Position numbers and translations under genes: made by a program. A DNA stretch of 64,000 nucleotides from a candidate division KSB1 bacterium (GTDB lineage Bacteria > Electryoneota > RPQS01): positions 62,001-126,000 of the forward strand of contig JACRMR010000003.1 of NCBI GenBank assembly GCA_016214895.1. The letters run 5' to 3'. Below are positions 9,675-16,929 of this stretch, in pieces. Under the pieces are notes generated by a model. That model had not been told where the DNA came from. It saw only the letters and a list, made by a program, of their open reading frames with translations, and made no database searches. Position 1 is the first letter of the stretch. Every line of letters begins with the position of its first letter.

Positions 9675-11120
9675 ATGTCCGAGCACTTTCCACAACGGAT
9701 CCCCGGCGCGACGTCCACCGCCGCACCGCTCGAAGTCCGCGCTCCGTACGACAACGAGTTGATTGCCACGTGTGACACCGCCGACGCACGCGCTGCCGAG
9801 CACGCATTGGCCACGGCGGACGCCCTCTTTCGCGACCGTTCCCGCTGGCTGCCGCTGTCCGAGCGGCTGGCGATTCTCGAACGAGCGATCGACTTGCTGA
9901 GACCGCAGGCGGAGTTGCTCGCTGTCGAAGCCGCGCGCGAAGGCGGCAAGCCCTTAGCCGACTCCCGGGTGGAAGTGACGCGCGCGCTGGACAGTCTGCG
10001 CATCTGCGTGGACACGATCCGCACCTCAGGCGGGCGCGAGATTCCCATGAATCTGAATGCCGCTTCGACCGGTCGCTTTGCGGTCACCCGGCTGGAACCC
10101 ATCGGGGTCGTCACGGCGGTGAGCGCTTTCAATCATCCTCTGAATCTGATCGCACATCAGGTCGGACCCGCGCTTGCCGCGGGCTGCCCGGTGCTCATCA
10201 AGCCCGATCCGCGCACGCCGCTTTCCTGCCTGCGGCTCGTCAACATCTTCCGCGACGCCGGATTGCCCGCCGCATGGTGTCAGCCCGTGATTACTGCCGA
10301 CAATACCGTGGCGCAGAGCATTGTCGCGGATCCGCGTGTGGCGTTCTTCTCCTTCATCGGCAGCGCGCGCGTGGGCTGGATGCTGCGCTCCAGGCTCGCG
10401 CCGGGCACGCGCTGCGCGCTCGAACACGGCGGTGTCGCCCCGGTGATTCTCGCGGCCGATGCGGACGTCCGCGCCGCCGTCGCGCCGATTGCCAAGGGCG
10501 GCTTCTATCATGCCGGGCAAGTCTGCGTTTCCGTGCAGCGTGTGTTCGTGCATGAAAGCGTTTTCGGCGAATTCACGTCGCAACTGGTTCACGCCGCGCA
10601 GCAGCAGAAGATCGGCGATCCCACGCTGCCCGAAACGGAAGTTGGTCCACTGATTCAGGAGCGTGAGCTCGTGCGGGTGCATGACTGGGTGCACGCTGCC
10701 GTACGCGGCGGCGCCCGGCTGCTCTGCGGCGGCAAGCCCGTGAACGCGTCGTGCTACGAGTGCACGGTGCTTGCCAATCCCGGACCCGACGCGCAGATCA
10801 GTACGGCGGAAATCTTCGGTCCGGTGATCTGCGTCTACGCCTACCAGGATCTTGACGACGCGATTGCCCGCGCAAACTCGCTGCCTTTCGCATTTCAAGC
10901 GGCCGTGTTCACGCGCAGCATCGACACGGCATTGCGCTGTCACGCGCGGCTGAACGCCTCGGCGGTGATGGTCAACGATCATACCGCGTTTCGCACGGAT
11001 TGGATGCCGTTCGCCGGATTGCGCGAATCGGGCCTCGGCATCGGCGGCATTCCCTATTCCATCCGCGACATGCAGATCGAAAAGCTGCTGGTAATCAAAT
11101 CCGCGGAGACCCGAGCATGA
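9675..11120 (+). CDS. NAD(P)-dependent aldehyde dehydrogenase
   Basis: A 481-residue aldehyde dehydrogenase of normal family length. It oxidises an aldehyde to the acid in the cytoplasm. The cofactor-binding region includes AFNHPLNLIAHQVGPALAAG and KPDPRTP. The general base Glu is at about 250 (LEHGG) and the catalytic Cys at about 284 (GQVCVSVQRV), with the usual 34-residue spacing. EIFGPVICVY and the C-terminal GLRESGLG block are also present. The more common EL-GG and GQ-C motif is slightly changed (EHGG). Substrate cannot be told from sequence. It stands alone between two divergent or convergent neighbours. Confidence 0.9.
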   Translation: MSEHFPQRIPGATSTAAPLEVRAPYDNELIATCDTADARAAEHALATADALFRDRSRWLPLSERLAILERAIDLLRPQAELLAVEAAREGGKPLADSRVEVTRALDSLRICVDTIRTSGGREIPMNLNAASTGRFAVTRLEPIGVVTAVSAFNHPLNLIAHQVGPALAAGCPVLIKPDPRTPLSCLRLVNIFRDAGLPAAWCQPVITADNTVAQSIVADPRVAFFSFIGSARVGWMLRSRLAPGTRCALEHGGVAPVILAADADVRAAVAPIAKGGFYHAGQVCVSVQRVFVHESVFGEFTSQLVHAAQQQKIGDPTLPETEVGPLIQERELVRVHDWVHAAVRGGARLLCGGKPVNASCYECTVLANPGPDAQISTAEIFGPVICVYAYQDLDDAIARANSLPFAFQAAVFTRSIDTALRCHARLNASAVMVNDHTAFRTDWMPFAGLRESGLGIGGIPYSIRDMQIEKLLVIKSAETRA

Positions 11121-11151
11121 GACTTCGATCATACTTCGTTCCTTCCCGCCG

Positions 11152-11260
11152 AGCGGGGACGCACGGCGCGGCGAGCGCCTTTCAGCAACAGCCCGCACAG
11201 CCGTACGCACGGAACCAGACAGAACAGCAGCGGGCGACTCTTTCGAGTCGCCCGCTCCAT
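11152..11260. repeat. Dispersed repeat copy plus hairpin
   Basis: GCGGGGACGCACGG followed by CGGCGAGCGCCTTTCAGCAA repeats the same segment found twice at 39253-39550. Just after it, AGCGGGCGACTC (11229-11240) and GAGTCGCCCGCT (11245-11256) form a 12-base stem with a 4-base loop that could terminate the aldehyde dehydrogenase transcript. It has no T-run, so terminator function is moderate. A short GCGGCGGCA-TTGTCTCC motif is then repeated at about 11268 and 11297. Confidence 0.6.
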
Positions 11261-11375
11261 ACTATTCGCGGCGGCAATTGTCTCCCGGAATGATTCGCGG
11301 CGGCACTTGTCTCCAAGTGCCCCGCTCTTCCACCGAGCAGCGTTTCCTTCCCAGCCGGAATCAAAAGCCCACCCC

Positions 11376-12722
11376 TTACTTCACGGCAATCACTCGTGCC
11401 GTCAGTTCCTGCCCGCCGCTCGTGAGCTTCAGCAGATACACACCCGTGCTCACGCTCGCTGAACTCCAGCGCAGCGCGTGCGAACCGGCCGGGAAGTTCG
11501 TGTTCGCGAGCACGGCCACACGGCGGCCCAGCATGTCAAACATTTCGAGCCGCACCTGACCCGCGTGCGGCAAGACAAACGGAATCGTCGTCTCGGCATT
11601 GAAGGGGTTCGGATAGACCGGCCCCAACGACAGTTCCGTCGGTACGACCGGGCCGCGATCGTTCGCGGCATTCGCCGTCGTCACGAAGCTCCAAATCGGT
11701 CCCGGTGTCGTGCCGATCGCATTGACCGCGGCGATTTCCCAGAAGTAGGTCGTCGCAAAGTCGATCACGCCGGTGAGATCGTACGAAGTATCGGTCAACC
11801 CCTGCGCTAACGGTGCCGGCGGATTCGTCGTACCGAAACACACATTGTACGATTCAGCGCCATCCGCCACGGACCACGACAGCACCGCGTTCAGCGGGAT
11901 TTCGATCGCGCCGTCGTCCGGCACCGGATTTCCGCTCGCATTCGGCAACACACCCGTGGCAAAACTCCAGGTTTCACCTGTGGTCGTCCCCGCATCGTTG
12001 CGCGAATCCACCCGCCACAAATACGTCGCACCCGGCGCCAACGGATCCGGCGCGAATACGGTGAAGCCCGAATGATTCTCCACGAGTAATTCCAGGGAGT
12101 CCCCAGCAACTCCAAAATAGATGTCGTGAGTCTCCGCTCGCGCGCCGGGCTGCCAAGACAATTCAATCCCGGATAGCAACTGGTCTATGGCGCCGCTGGC
12201 AGGTTGCGGATCCGACGCGGCCTCGGGCGGCTGCGGCACAACCAGTTCCGCGGCGATCGCGACTATCGTGGTGTTGGGGCCCGGTTGCAAGCCTTGGTGC
12301 GCGCCGACATACAGGCGGACGGTACCCGTTCCGGCAGCGGGAGCCTGCCAGTTGAACGTCGCCGACACCTGATCAAACTGCGAGAGATGAATGCCGTTCG
12401 TCTCGCCCGCGACACTGTAGGTCGAAGTATGCGACCCGCCGGAGAGCTGCCCGGCGTTCTGCGTACCGGTTCCGATGCGGCAGGATGCATTGAAATTCTT
12501 GATCGCCAGTCCCGACATCCGCTGAATCGTAATCAGGTACGTGGAATCCGGCACATACTCCGCGGGGAATCCGCTGATTTGCACCGTCCCTCCGGCGGAA
12601 CCATGGCAGGTTGAAGCGCAGGTCCCACGGCCCGGTGATCCGGAGTAACCGGTATTGGTCGGTACGGCATACAGAGCGACTGTCATCGCCAGGATAATGC
12701 CCGCAGTCCAGATTGACTTCAT
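11376..12722 (-). CDS. Secreted choice-of-anchor V protein with sorting domain
   Basis: A 448-residue exported protein. It starts with a signal peptide (MKSIWTAGIILAMTVALYA) followed by YSGSPGRGTCASTCHGS, the heme-like CxxxCH hallmark of choice-of-anchor V/Reeler-like domains. Fibronectin III-like modules follow at about 170-360. The C-terminus is a FCB sorting domain (YPNPFNAETTIPF, EMFDMLGRRVAVL, GVYLLKL). The ATG at 12722 is chosen because AGAGGAAAG lies just upstream and the signal peptide begins there; the frame is open to 12848. It is downstream of the redoxin gene, 97 bases away, and may be cotranscribed with it. Surface location is inferred. Confidence 0.8.
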   Translation of the reverse strand: MKSIWTAGIILAMTVALYAVPTNTGYSGSPGRGTCASTCHGSAGGTVQISGFPAEYVPDSTYLITIQRMSGLAIKNFNASCRIGTGTQNAGQLSGGSHTSTYSVAGETNGIHLSQFDQVSATFNWQAPAAGTGTVRLYVGAHQGLQPGPNTTIVAIAAELVVPQPPEAASDPQPASGAIDQLLSGIELSWQPGARAETHDIYFGVAGDSLELLVENHSGFTVFAPDPLAPGATYLWRVDSRNDAGTTTGETWSFATGVLPNASGNPVPDDGAIEIPLNAVLSWSVADGAESYNVCFGTTNPPAPLAQGLTDTSYDLTGVIDFATTYFWEIAAVNAIGTTPGPIWSFVTTANAANDRGPVVPTELSLGPVYPNPFNAETTIPFVLPHAGQVRLEMFDMLGRRVAVLANTNFPAGSHALRWSSASVSTGVYLLKLTSGGQELTARVIAVK

Positions 12723-12819
12723 GTTGCTTTCCTCTGCTTGCTTACACTTACAATGGCGGTTACCCGGCGGCAGCCCGACCGTGGTCGCCTCGAAGTCCGG
12801 CGGCCACTCGCCCTGCCAA

Positions 12820-13425
12820 TCATTCCTTCCACTTGATCGTACAACCAAACGCCTTGGTCACACGTGTCGTAATCTGATCGGGCGACCCGGCCAACAGCAG
12901 ATCGAGCGCGTCTTTCAGGTCGCGCTTCTTCACCTGACCCGGCTCCGTGTTATCGTCGATCCGGCCCCGGTACTGCACCGTCATCTCCGGTGGGAATAGC
13001 AGATAGGCTTCGGGCGTTCGATTCGCTCCGTAGGCCTTCGCGATCTGCTGCGTCGAGTCGTACAAGTACGGGAACGGGTATTTCTTGTCCGTGGCCCGCT
13101 TCTGCATCTTCTCAAAGCTGTCCTCGGGCTGCTTCTTCGGATCATTCGGATTGATCAGAATGAACTTCACGCCCTTGTCCGCATAGTCCTGCTGCAACTG
13201 GATCAGTCGCGGTTCGTAGGCCTGCGAGAACGGACAATGATTGCAGGTAAAGACCACGACCACCGCCTTGGCCTCGGCCAAGTCGGTTAGCGACACCGTC
13301 TTCTCGTCAACGTTTTTCAGTGAGAAAGCGGGTGCCACAGCCCCCGGTTCCGGCCCGGCCGCAAAGGTCCGCAGGACTCCGGTAAGCATGACCGCAAGCA
13401 GCGACCGCTGAAGTGCTGTATTCAT
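12820..13425 (-). CDS. Exported redoxin-domain (AhpC/TSA-like) protein
   Basis: A 201-residue thioredoxin-fold protein. A signal peptide covers residues 1-23 (MNTALQRSLLAVMLTGVLRTFAA). The redoxin fold has APAFSLKNVDEKTVSLTDL, the Cys pair C61-NH-C64 (CNHCP) and the cis-Pro region RTPEAYLL. This matches the CNHCP-type redoxins often seen in envelope proteins of FCB and planctomycete bacteria. It probably reduces peroxide or disulfides in the periplasm. ATG at 13425 is preceded by GGGAG; the longer frame to 13464 lacks a signal sequence at its start. Confidence 0.85.
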   Translation of the reverse strand: MNTALQRSLLAVMLTGVLRTFAAGPEPGAVAPAFSLKNVDEKTVSLTDLAEAKAVVVVFTCNHCPFSQAYEPRLIQLQQDYADKGVKFILINPNDPKKQPEDSFEKMQKRATDKKYPFPYLYDSTQQIAKAYGANRTPEAYLLFPPEMTVQYRGRIDDNTEPGQVKKRDLKDALDLLLAGSPDQITTRVTKAFGCTIKWKE

Positions 13426-13505
13426 CTTGCTCCCGATGGGATTACCACAGGTATGAGTGTTCAATTCGGTTTCTGACTGTTCAGTTCCGTCGGTTCAGGA
13501 CGACC

Positions 13506-13534
13506 TTGACATTCTCGCTCTGTTTCGGTATTTT
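13506..13534 (+). promoter_or_regulatory. Promoter for the VOC-cupin pair
   Basis: TTGACA (13506-13511) and TATTTT (13529-13534) are spaced by 17 bases, giving a 5' leader of roughly 105 bases before the ATG at 13648. Confidence 0.5.
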
Positions 13535-13647
13535 TGAACATATGGTTCGCCAAGCTACTCGTTTCCGTTTTCCCGACAAATCGAGTCTAATTTAGCGGTT
13601 ATTCCTGTTGAGTGTCAACACCCCGCAGCTTCAAAAACGAAAAACCA

Positions 13648-14001
13648 ATGCAGACTTTCTGCCACATCGAAATCCCGGCTGTCAACCTCGATCGCGAAGC
13701 CGGCTTCTACCACCAGCTGTTCGGCTGGACCACCGAGGTCATGCGGCCCGGTGAATACCTATTCATCTCCGCGTCAGATGGAGTTCTGCTCGGTGGCCTC
13801 ACCCGCGTGGGCAAGATGCCGGACAATTCCGAGTTCCAGAACTATGTGGCCGTTGACGAAGTCGGAGCGGCGCTGGTCAGGGCGCGGTCTTTGGGCGGCT
13901 CCGTGAGTCAGGAGCGGCGCGATCTCGGTAACGGTATGGGGTTCATTGGTGTACTGAAGTCACCCGACGGGTTCTACCTCGGTGTGTGGTCCCCGAAGTA
14001 G
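13648..14001 (+). CDS. VOC-superfamily (glyoxalase-like) protein
   Basis: A 117-residue single-domain vicinal-oxygen-chelate protein. It opens with FCHIEIPAVNLDREAGFYHQLFGW, and has the second-half signature GVLKSPDGFYLGVWSPK. Such proteins bind a metal between two beta-alpha-beta-beta-beta units and act as dimers in glyoxalase, fosfomycin-resistance or dioxygenase-type roles; which of these applies here cannot be told. The start at 13648 begins the domain exactly; an upstream GTG at 13612 is possible. The cupin gene follows after 10 bases, so the two are probably one operon. Confidence 0.8.
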   Translation: MQTFCHIEIPAVNLDREAGFYHQLFGWTTEVMRPGEYLFISASDGVLLGGLTRVGKMPDNSEFQNYVAVDEVGAALVRARSLGGSVSQERRDLGNGMGFIGVLKSPDGFYLGVWSPK

Positions 14002-14011
14002 GCGACGACTC

Positions 14012-14380
14012 ATGCTCATCCACCGACTTACTGATTGTACAGAGTTTGTCGCCGGGGACGGCACCCGGCTCCGGGAGCTGCTCCACCCTGCCAAGCACCT
14101 CATCTCGGCACGTTACAGCATCGCTCACGCAAGTCTTGCACAGGGGCAGTCCTCTCATCTGCATCAGCTCTCCACCTCAGAAGTGTACTACATTCTGAGC
14201 GGCGTCGGGCGGATGCAGATCGATGATGAAACCCGCAGCGTATTTCCCGGAGACCTGATCTATATTGCACCACAGGCGAAACAGCGAATAACTTCACTGG
14301 GATCTGATGCTCTTGAATTCTTGTGCATCGTTGATCCCGCCTGGCGCGCCGAGGATGAGGTGATTCTCGAAGCCACATAA
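14012..14380 (+). CDS. Cupin-domain protein
   Basis: A 122-residue single cupin. The metal-binding motifs are visible as HLHQLSTSEVYYILSGVG (cupin box 1: H-x-H-x-E region) and PGDLIYIAPQAKQRI (box 2, with Gln replacing the usual His). It begins 10 bases after the VOC gene and is closed by a bidirectional hairpin. Small cupins with this layout include isomerases, dioxygenases and ligand-binding regulators. The changed box-2 residue may weaken metal binding. Confidence 0.8.
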   Translation: MLIHRLTDCTEFVAGDGTRLRELLHPAKHLISARYSIAHASLAQGQSSHLHQLSTSEVYYILSGVGRMQIDDETRSVFPGDLIYIAPQAKQRITSLGSDALEFLCIVDPAWRAEDEVILEAT

Positions 14381-14383
14381 AGT

Positions 14384-14418
14384 GATCGGGCGATTGACCT
14401 GAAGTCAATCGCCCGATC
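14384..14418. terminator. Bidirectional terminator, cupin / HTH genes
   Basis: A perfect 15-base stem (14384-14398 with 14404-14418; GATCGGGCGATTGAC and its complement) around a 5-base loop lies between two convergent genes. The following T-run is weak. Confidence 0.7.
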
Positions 14419-14467
14419 CAGTTCGATCTGCTGCGCGGGGTCTTCGGACCCCGGCGAGTCCAGCCGG

Positions 14468-14725
14468 TTATGCGCGGGAAGAAGCTTTCGCAGTTGCCGG
14501 GCGCTTGCCCCGACGATTATCGATCGTCGCCTTCTCCTTGGGTTCGGACATCGAGATCTCTTCGATCATATTCTTGCCGACCCATTCTTGAAGCGCTTCC
14601 TGCGTAAACTTTATCTGTCCACCCAGCCGGAAGTGTGGAACCCCCCAGCGCTTGTAGCCGTTTCGCAAAGCAGCGGGAGTCTTGCCAAGGAACTTGGCCG
14701 CCTGCTGAATGTTGAGAATCACCAT
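14468..14725 (-). CDS. Small helix-turn-helix DNA-binding protein
   Basis: An 85-residue protein with an excisionase/AlpA-like winged HTH: LNIQQAAKFLGKTPAALRNGYKRWGVPHFRLGGQIKF then a helix QEALQEWV. The last about 30 residues are Lys/Arg/Ala-rich (RRGKRPATAKASSRA), similar in composition to the histone-like protein at 30022. ATG at 14725 has AAAGGA upstream; the frame is open to 14794. No integrase or mobile-element gene is nearby, so it may be a chromosomal regulator rather than a recombination factor. Confidence 0.75.
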   Translation of the reverse strand: MVILNIQQAAKFLGKTPAALRNGYKRWGVPHFRLGGQIKFTQEALQEWVGKNMIEEISMSEPKEKATIDNRRGKRPATAKASSRA

Positions 14726-14977
14726 GGTTGCATCGTCCTTTCTTGATGTCGCGTTAAACGCCAATCCGGATACCCAAATGAATGGCGGTCGCACTCTGTA
14801 AACCTCGCGCCGATTGAAAGGTTCCCACGAACCTCCAAATCCTTCACCTAATCTCCTAACCCCGCCCGATTTTCCACATCTCTGACGGAATCAAAATTTC
14901 GGAACATCAAGATCTTACAAACGAATTCCCCGCGCCGCGACCCCACATCAACCCTACTCAGAGTGACGTGAACCTGC

Positions 14978-15343
14978 ATGGAAAACCCGTGGTCTTTATT
15001 GTTACAGATTGCAGCCGCTGGAATGATACTGATATTTCTCTTCTTTCGCAAGAGGAATAACAAATCAGACCAAAACACTCCGATTCAACGAGTGGAGGTC
15101 AAACTCAGCGGCACTTTCCACCCGGCGGAGACGCGGATTCAGGTTAATCGACCCACGCAACTGCTGATTCACCGCTTTGAAACCGAACCGGAGCACGAGC
15201 TGTTCGAAATCGAGGAGCTGAATCTGTATGAATTGCTTCCGGCGAAGCACACGACAATTATAGCATTTACAGCGGAGAAGCGGGGAAGCTTTGGGATGGT
15301 AGTGGCCGGCGAGCGGGAGGCGGGGCGACTGATCGTCGAATGA
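14978..15343 (+). CDS. Membrane-anchored cupredoxin-like protein without copper ligands
   Basis: A 121-residue protein with one N-terminal membrane helix (LLLQIAAAGMILIFLFF) and a beta domain resembling the EfeO-type cupredoxin-like fold: VEVKLSGTFHPAETRIQVNRPTQLLIHRFE, a middle LYELLPAKHTTIIAF and a closing GRLIVE. In the usual family an F-R-E-x-x-x-C and a CGM-motif bind copper; here both Cys are absent and the CGM site reads MVVAG. It is therefore likely a fold relative that does not bind copper in the normal way. It stands alone and ends near a convergent terminator. Confidence 0.6.
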   Translation: MENPWSLLLQIAAAGMILIFLFFRKRNNKSDQNTPIQRVEVKLSGTFHPAETRIQVNRPTQLLIHRFETEPEHELFEIEELNLYELLPAKHTTIIAFTAEKRGSFGMVVAGEREAGRLIVE

Positions 15344-15492
15344 GGTGAATTCCGGAAGCACAGCGTAGTCTCAGGCAGAGGACTTTAGAGAAGGCAATCT
15401 GGCGCGCGAAATAGGCGGCCTGTCTTCCGACCACGGAAGAAGCCGGATCCACAACCCGGACCGGGCGAGGCCCGGGATGGACCGAATTGAGG

Positions 15493-15517
15493 CGGCGGCC
15501 CTTGATTGTGGCCGCCG
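15493..15517. terminator. Hairpin between convergent genes
   Basis: CGGCGGCC (15493-15500) pairs with GGCCGCCG (15510-15517) and is followed by TTCCTTGTTTT. It lies between the cupredoxin-like gene and the leftward membrane protein gene. Confidence 0.65.
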
Positions 15518-15526
15518 TTCCTTGTT

Positions 15527-15832
15527 TTAGCGTGTTGCCGTGAGATAGGCTGCGATGAAGAGGAGCGCGGTAATCGCGCCGAATATCAATAGCGTCTTGA
15601 CAATCAGTCGAACCGCCTCGGCTTTCTGCCCGGCGATCAAGAGCTGGAGCGGTTGGGCCAGAAAGCAGTATCCCATGACGGCTACGGAAAGGGTGAGCAG
15701 GGAGATCATGGCAATCGGGACCACAAACGACGAGGCGCTGTGTTCGATTCCCTGGCTAAGAAACAGACCCGATCCGACGACGGTAATGTAAGCCGCGGCG
15801 GCGAGGGCATTGATCAGCGGGTTTTTGGTCAT
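15527..15832 (-). CDS. Small three-helix membrane protein
   Basis: A 101-residue protein with three predicted membrane helices (INALAAAAYITVVGSGLFL, FVVPIAMISLLTLSVAVMGYCFL, LIVKTLLIFGAITALLFIAAYL). It is not recognised beyond that. The ATG at 15832 overlaps the stop of the ogt gene by four bases, so translation is probably coupled to Ogt. The frame runs further upstream but only as a shadow of ogt. Confidence 0.7.
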   Translation of the reverse strand: MTKNPLINALAAAAYITVVGSGLFLSQGIEHSASSFVVPIAMISLLTLSVAVMGYCFLAQPLQLLIAGQKAEAVRLIVKTLLIFGAITALLFIAAYLTATR

Positions 15833-16311
15833 AGCATCAGCTCCGGGTCCAAGACCCCTTCGTGCTTGAGCAGCCATTCTTTCCGCCAGATTCCGCCGCC
15901 GAAGCCGGTCAGCGCGCCGTTGGTCCCCAGCACGCGATGACAGGGAATAATGACCGGCAGCGGGTTGCGTCCGCAGCACACCCCCACGGCCCGCGCGGTC
16001 TGGGTTTTTTTTGTGAGCGCGACGGCCAGTTGGCCATAGGTTCTGGTCTTGCCGAAGGGAATGCGTTCGAGCGCACGCCAGACCTTGAGCTGCAGATCGG
16101 TTCCGGTCATCTCCAGCGGCAGGTCGAATTCGGTCCGCTTGCCCGCGAAATACTCGGTCAGTTGACGCCTCGCTAATGTCAGGATAGCGCTGTCGCCACG
16201 AGTTCCGCTCCTGCCGTGCGCCACGCCTGCAAACTCGACCTGGATCAGAGCGTTGTCATTCGCAGCGAGATAGAGGTCGCCGATCGGGGTGGCGAGGGTG
16301 GTCCAGCGCAT
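15829..16311 (-). CDS. ogt: Methylated-DNA--protein-cysteine S-methyltransferase
   Basis: A 160-residue suicide DNA-repair protein that moves the alkyl group from O6-alkylguanine (and O4-alkylthymine) to its own cysteine. The acceptor Cys124 is in the PCHRV motif, followed by GTNGALTGFGGGIWRKEWLLKHEG as expected. The helix-turn-helix region (PFGKTRTYGQLAVAL) with the arginine finger segment is present. Length is normal for the Ogt/MGMT type without the Ada metal domain. It overlaps the following membrane protein gene by four bases. Confidence 0.93.
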   Translation of the reverse strand: MRWTTLATPIGDLYLAANDNALIQVEFAGVAHGRSGTRGDSAILTLARRQLTEYFAGKRTEFDLPLEMTGTDLQLKVWRALERIPFGKTRTYGQLAVALTKKTQTARAVGVCCGRNPLPVIIPCHRVLGTNGALTGFGGGIWRKEWLLKHEGVLDPELML

Positions 16312-16744
16312 GGGCAGAGAGGATGAAGGATGAAGCAGATTGTGGAAGCAGGCGCAACCTATTTTTGACCAAACAAAGTGCTCTAACGCAATGGGTTAGC
16401 CGCATTTATCTCGAATGAGACTAATCCAAACCGCTGATGTCTTTTGCAGATACGCAACCGAAACGGTGGTGTTATGTGTCCGAATGGCGGGGGGATGCAG
16501 GATTTTTGACGGAACGAACTTCTTTGCCGAAAACTTACACTATGGATAGTCAATTGCAGAGGAGACCGCGTCCCCAGCCTGGCATGAACGATCGATGCAG
16601 ATGACAGATGGTACATGGGCTGAGAGTTGGAGCCTCTTGGCATAATATAATATACGAAGAATTGGACAAAAAGTCAATAGGTGAACGGGAAACAGCCCAA
16701 GTGACGGACGGGATTAGTATTTAAGGCTCAACGTAAGCGGATAC
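16312..16744. other. AT-richer intergenic region without a supported gene
   Basis: A stretch clearly lower in G+C than its surroundings, with runs such as ATAATATAATATAC near 16642-16655. Short frames exist (for example on the minus strand at 16383-16643) but have no ribosome site or recognisable protein pattern. It may hold promoters for the divergent ogt and SUMF1-like genes. Confidence 0.6.
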
Positions 16745-16773
16745 TTGACAAAATGGTGATATTTGTAGATATT
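16745..16773 (+). promoter_or_regulatory. Candidate promoter for the double-SUMF1 gene
   Basis: TTGACA (16745-16750), a 17-base spacer, then GATATT (16768-16773). It would give a leader of about 150 bases before the ATG at 16930. Confidence 0.45.
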
Positions 16774-16929
16774 GAAGAGAGGGAAGAAGGCGGAGGGATG
16801 AGGGATGAAGCAGAAACGAGGAAGTACGTCGCGTCGCATGGGCATGCGCTCGGGATTGGATCGACAAAGCACATTACATTTTAGCGGAGCGGGCGGGATG
16901 CCGCCGCGTCGGATAGGAGAGGTAATCAA

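Noticed and set aside
14468-14725. Excisionase marking an integrated element
   Set aside because: No integrase, attachment repeats or phage genes are near; the HTH type is also used in ordinary regulators.
16383-16643. Minus-strand 86-codon frame in the AT-rich region
   Set aside because: No ribosome site, no recognisable protein pattern, and base composition unlike genes in this window.
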